This document shows positions 5,680 to 7,825 of a stretch of 7,825 nucleotides of DNA, piece after piece. The notes under the pieces are model-generated. The model was given only the letters and a program-made list of their open reading frames with translations. It was not told the DNA's origin and ran no database searches. Position 1 is the first letter of the stretch. Each line of letters starts with the position of its first letter. The position numbers and the translations under genes are program-made. Source of the DNA: Lactobacillus sp. UBA5815 (GTDB lineage: Bacteria > Bacillota > Bacilli > Lactobacillales > Lactobacillaceae); contig DICX01000076.1 of the NCBI GenBank assembly GCA_002417825.1, positions 1 to 7,825 of the forward strand. The letters run 5' to 3'.

Positions 5680-6535
5680 CCCTGCCGCGGGCAGTTTGAT
5701 CCAAAGACTAAAAAGAAAGTTCAATAACCAAGATCCGCAAAACATAGAAGAACAATTAAAGCAAGAAGCAGCGTCTTTGCACCAGAAAAAGGCAATCAGT
5801 GAAATGGAATATTCGATGATCGAGGGTATCATCAATTTTCACGGTAAAATGGCGCGGGAAGTTATGGTTCCTAGACCAGATGCTTTTATGGTAAATGCCA
5901 AACATGATTTTCAACAAAATTTGGACGATATTTTAAGGCAGCCCTATTCGCGTATTCCCGTTTATGCAGGGAGCAAAGACAAAATTATTGGGGTGATCCA
6001 TATTCGAACGGTTTTACGGAAAGCAAGGGAAGTCGGCTTTTCCCATTTAACTTATGATCAGGTTATGTTTAAACCGCTTTTCGTTCGTGAAACCATTGAA
6101 TTGGATGAATTGCTAGTCGAGATGCAGCAGACGCAGCAGCAATTGGCGATTTTAACAGATGAATTCGGTGGCGTCGTTGGGTTAGTGACGATCGAAGATT
6201 TGATTGAAGAGATCGTTGGTGCAATCGATGATGAAGTCGATCAAGCTGAGATTTTGTGCAAAAAAATCTCATCGACGCAATATGTGGTCTATGGTAAGAT
6301 GACCTTAGATGAGTTCAATGAACAATTTGACACCAAAATTGAAGAAGACGGCGTCGATACGATTGCAGGCTATATGATCACGAAGTTAGGTGCGATTCCT
6401 GCCAAAGGCGAAAAATTAAGCGTTTCAATTGAACGTGGCATGAAATTGACGACAAGACGAATGAAGGGTGCAAGACTTTTGACGGTTTTGTTGACGATCC
6501 CTTCAGAGAATAAAAAGGAAAAGATGACAGATTGA
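5669..6535 (+). CDS. CorC/HlyC-family CBS-domain protein lacking the membrane domain
   Basis: The 288-residue protein has a charged N-terminal region (1-60), a CBS pair (about 65-120, beginning VMVPRPDAF, and about 130-186, with DEFGGVVGLVTIEDLIEEI at 164-182), and a C-terminal CorC_HlyC domain (about 200-278, YVVYGKMTLDEFNEQF to the terminal beta strands). CBS pairs bind adenine nucleotides; family members are linked to divalent-cation (Mg2+/Co2+) homeostasis, and the name haemolysin is historical. Many Firmicute homologues are about 430-460 residues with an N-terminal DUF21 membrane domain. Here that domain is absent, as in the cytosolic CorC of proteobacteria. There is no sign of a broken upstream DUF21: the region before it is the promoter and a divergent gene. 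The ATG at 5669 is preceded by GAAAGTGG. The TGA overlaps the prfC ATG by one base. Confidence 0.9.
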   Translation: MSSDPAAGSLIQRLKRKFNNQDPQNIEEQLKQEAASLHQKKAISEMEYSMIEGIINFHGKMAREVMVPRPDAFMVNAKHDFQQNLDDILRQPYSRIPVYAGSKDKIIGVIHIRTVLRKAREVGFSHLTYDQVMFKPLFVRETIELDELLVEMQQTQQQLAILTDEFGGVVGLVTIEDLIEEIVGAIDDEVDQAEILCKKISSTQYVVYGKMTLDEFNEQFDTKIEEDGVDTIAGYMITKLGAIPAKGEKLSVSIERGMKLTTRRMKGARLLTVLLTIPSENKKEKMTD

Positions 6536-7825
6536 TGAGTTTAGAATTATCGAGTGAAGTAAAAAGGAGACGAACGTTTGCCATCATTTCACATCCGGAT
6601 GCAGGTAAAACGACGATAACAGAGCAGATGCTGTTGTTTGGCGGTGTCATTCGAACTGCAGGAACGGTTAAAGCACGAAAAACAGGTAAGTATGCGACTA
6701 GTGACTGGATGGCAATTGAAAAAAAACGTGGTATTTCAGTAACCAGTTCCGTCATGCAATTCGAGTATGGCAAAAAACGGATCAATATTTTGGATACGCC
6801 TGGACATCAAGACTTTTCAGAAGATACGTATCGGACTTTGATGGCAGTCGATGCTGCTGTCATGGTGATTGATTCTGCTAAAGGAATTGAACCGCAGACG
6901 ATTAAATTATTCAAGGTCGTTCGTCAGCGGGGGATTCCTATTTTTACTTTTATGAATAAATTAGATCGAGATGGTCGTGCACCACTTGATTTGATCGGTG
7001 AATTGGAGGATGTTTTAGGAATCGAAGGCGTCGCAATGAATTGGCCGATTGGAATGGGCCATGATTTAAAAGGCCTGTATGATTTAGCCAATCACCGTGT
7101 GGAATATTATCGTAAAAACGGACCAGATCGGTTCGTGGCATTAAACAATCAGGGAAAATTGCCTGAAGATCAGCCATTAGCTAAAGATCCTGTTTTTGAA
7201 CAGACGCTTTCTGATGTTGAATTGATCAAGGAGGCAGGTAATTCATTTGACCTTGAGAAAGTTTTAGCAGGAAAGCAGACACCAGTCTTTTTTGGTTCGG
7301 CATTGACTAATTTTGGTGTCGAAACTTTTCTTGATAGCTTTGTCAATCTGGCACCGGAACCACAAAAACATCTTGTCAATGAGAATGAAGAATTATCACC
7401 GGAAGATTCAGAATTCAGTGGATTCGTGTTCAAGATTCAAGCGAACATGAATCCGCATCATCGTGATCGTATCGCATTCGTACGAATCGGTAGCGGAGAA
7501 TTTCATAAGGGCATGGATGTCACGTTGGCGCGTACGGATCACACGATTCGGCTTAACGATGCCACGGAGTTCATGTCAAGTGAACGTGTTCAAGTTTCAA
7601 CGGCGGTTGCAGGTGATATCGTTGGTTTATATGATACCGGTAATTTTCAAATTGGCGATAGTATTTACGCAGGAAAGAAAGCAATCATTTATCCGCCATT
7701 GCCACAATTTACACCCGAACTTTTTATGCGTGTTACTGCGAAAAATGTCATGAAACAAAAATCATTTCATAAGGGAATGACACAGCTCGTTCAAGAGGGT
7801 GCAATTCAGCTTTATCAAAATTATC
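6535..7825 (+). CDS. prfC: Peptide chain release factor 3 (3' partial)
   Basis: RF3 is a translational GTPase that removes RF1 or RF2 from the ribosome after peptide release. The frame is open from ATG 6535 to the window end, giving 430 of the roughly 520-525 residues expected. GTPase motifs are all present: G1 SHPDAGKTT (19-27), switch I GISVTSS (66-72), G3 DTPGH (87-91) and G4 NKLD (141-144). FGSALTNFGVETFLD closes the G domain. The family-typical KIQANMNPHHRDRIAFVR lies in domain II, and FHKGM marks the following domain. These RF3-specific stretches separate it from EF-G. The start overlaps the preceding stop (TGATG), and the nearest AAAGGA (6514-6519) is 15 bases away, longer than ideal, so translation probably depends on coupling to the CBS-domain gene. 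No promoter of its own was seen. Confidence 0.96.
   Translation, partial: MSLELSSEVKRRRTFAIISHPDAGKTTITEQMLLFGGVIRTAGTVKARKTGKYATSDWMAIEKKRGISVTSSVMQFEYGKKRINILDTPGHQDFSEDTYRTLMAVDAAVMVIDSAKGIEPQTIKLFKVVRQRGIPIFTFMNKLDRDGRAPLDLIGELEDVLGIEGVAMNWPIGMGHDLKGLYDLANHRVEYYRKNGPDRFVALNNQGKLPEDQPLAKDPVFEQTLSDVELIKEAGNSFDLEKVLAGKQTPVFFGSALTNFGVETFLDSFVNLAPEPQKHLVNENEELSPEDSEFSGFVFKIQANMNPHHRDRIAFVRIGSGEFHKGMDVTLARTDHTIRLNDATEFMSSERVQVSTAVAGDIVGLYDTGNFQIGDSIYAGKKAIIYPPLPQFTPELFMRVTAKNVMKQKSFHKGMTQLVQEGAIQLYQNY

Noticed and set aside
6564..6569. AAGGAG inside prfC as a ribosome binding site for an internal start
   Set aside because: It arises from the conserved Lys-Arg-Arg codons, and no start codon follows at usable distance. 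The conserved N-terminal residues before it support ATG 6535.
1..7825. CRISPR array, IS element, prophage, toxin-antitoxin or defence genes
   Set aside because: No regularly spaced direct repeats, transposase motifs, terminal inverted repeats or defence-type domains are visible. All long genes are typical LAB housekeeping genes except one small membrane protein.

Overview
The window reads as chromosome of a lactic acid bacterium (order Lactobacillales, most likely a Lactobacillaceae member). The grounds are a mevalonate-pathway gene pair, AAGGAG-type ribosome binding sites, a moderate-to-low GC look, a CcpA-type catabolite element, and LAB-like versions of RecX, an RlmD-type methyltransferase and RF3. 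The species cannot be fixed from the sequence. No mobile element, CRISPR array, tRNA or rRNA gene is visible. Most of the window is ordinary housekeeping DNA.

Left part (1-2372, + strand): mvaA (HMG-CoA reductase, 5' end cut off by the window edge) and mvaS (HMG-CoA synthase) overlap by 17 bases and form one translation unit. They supply mevalonate for isoprenoids such as undecaprenyl phosphate and quinone side chains.

Centre-left (2373-2691): this 319-base gap has no convincing protein gene but is structured. It holds a perfect 16-base palindrome matching the CcpA cre consensus, a sigma-A-like promoter overlapping it, a stretch of about 210 bases that can close into a multibranched RNA, and a bidirectional terminator. 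I read it as a probable catabolite-controlled small RNA gene. It is the most interesting item here.

Centre (2692-5028): rlmD (- strand, 23S rRNA uracil-C5 methyltransferase lacking the usual iron-sulfur cysteines) and recX (+ strand, RecA modulator) diverge from a short region with a predicted promoter on each strand.

Right part (5089-7825): a small four-helix membrane protein of unknown function (- strand) diverges from a CorC/HlyC-type CBS-domain gene. The latter overlaps prfC (peptide chain release factor 3, 3' end cut off) by one base, so the two are probably translationally coupled. The two divergent promoters here have -10 boxes only 32 bases apart and should compete for RNA polymerase.
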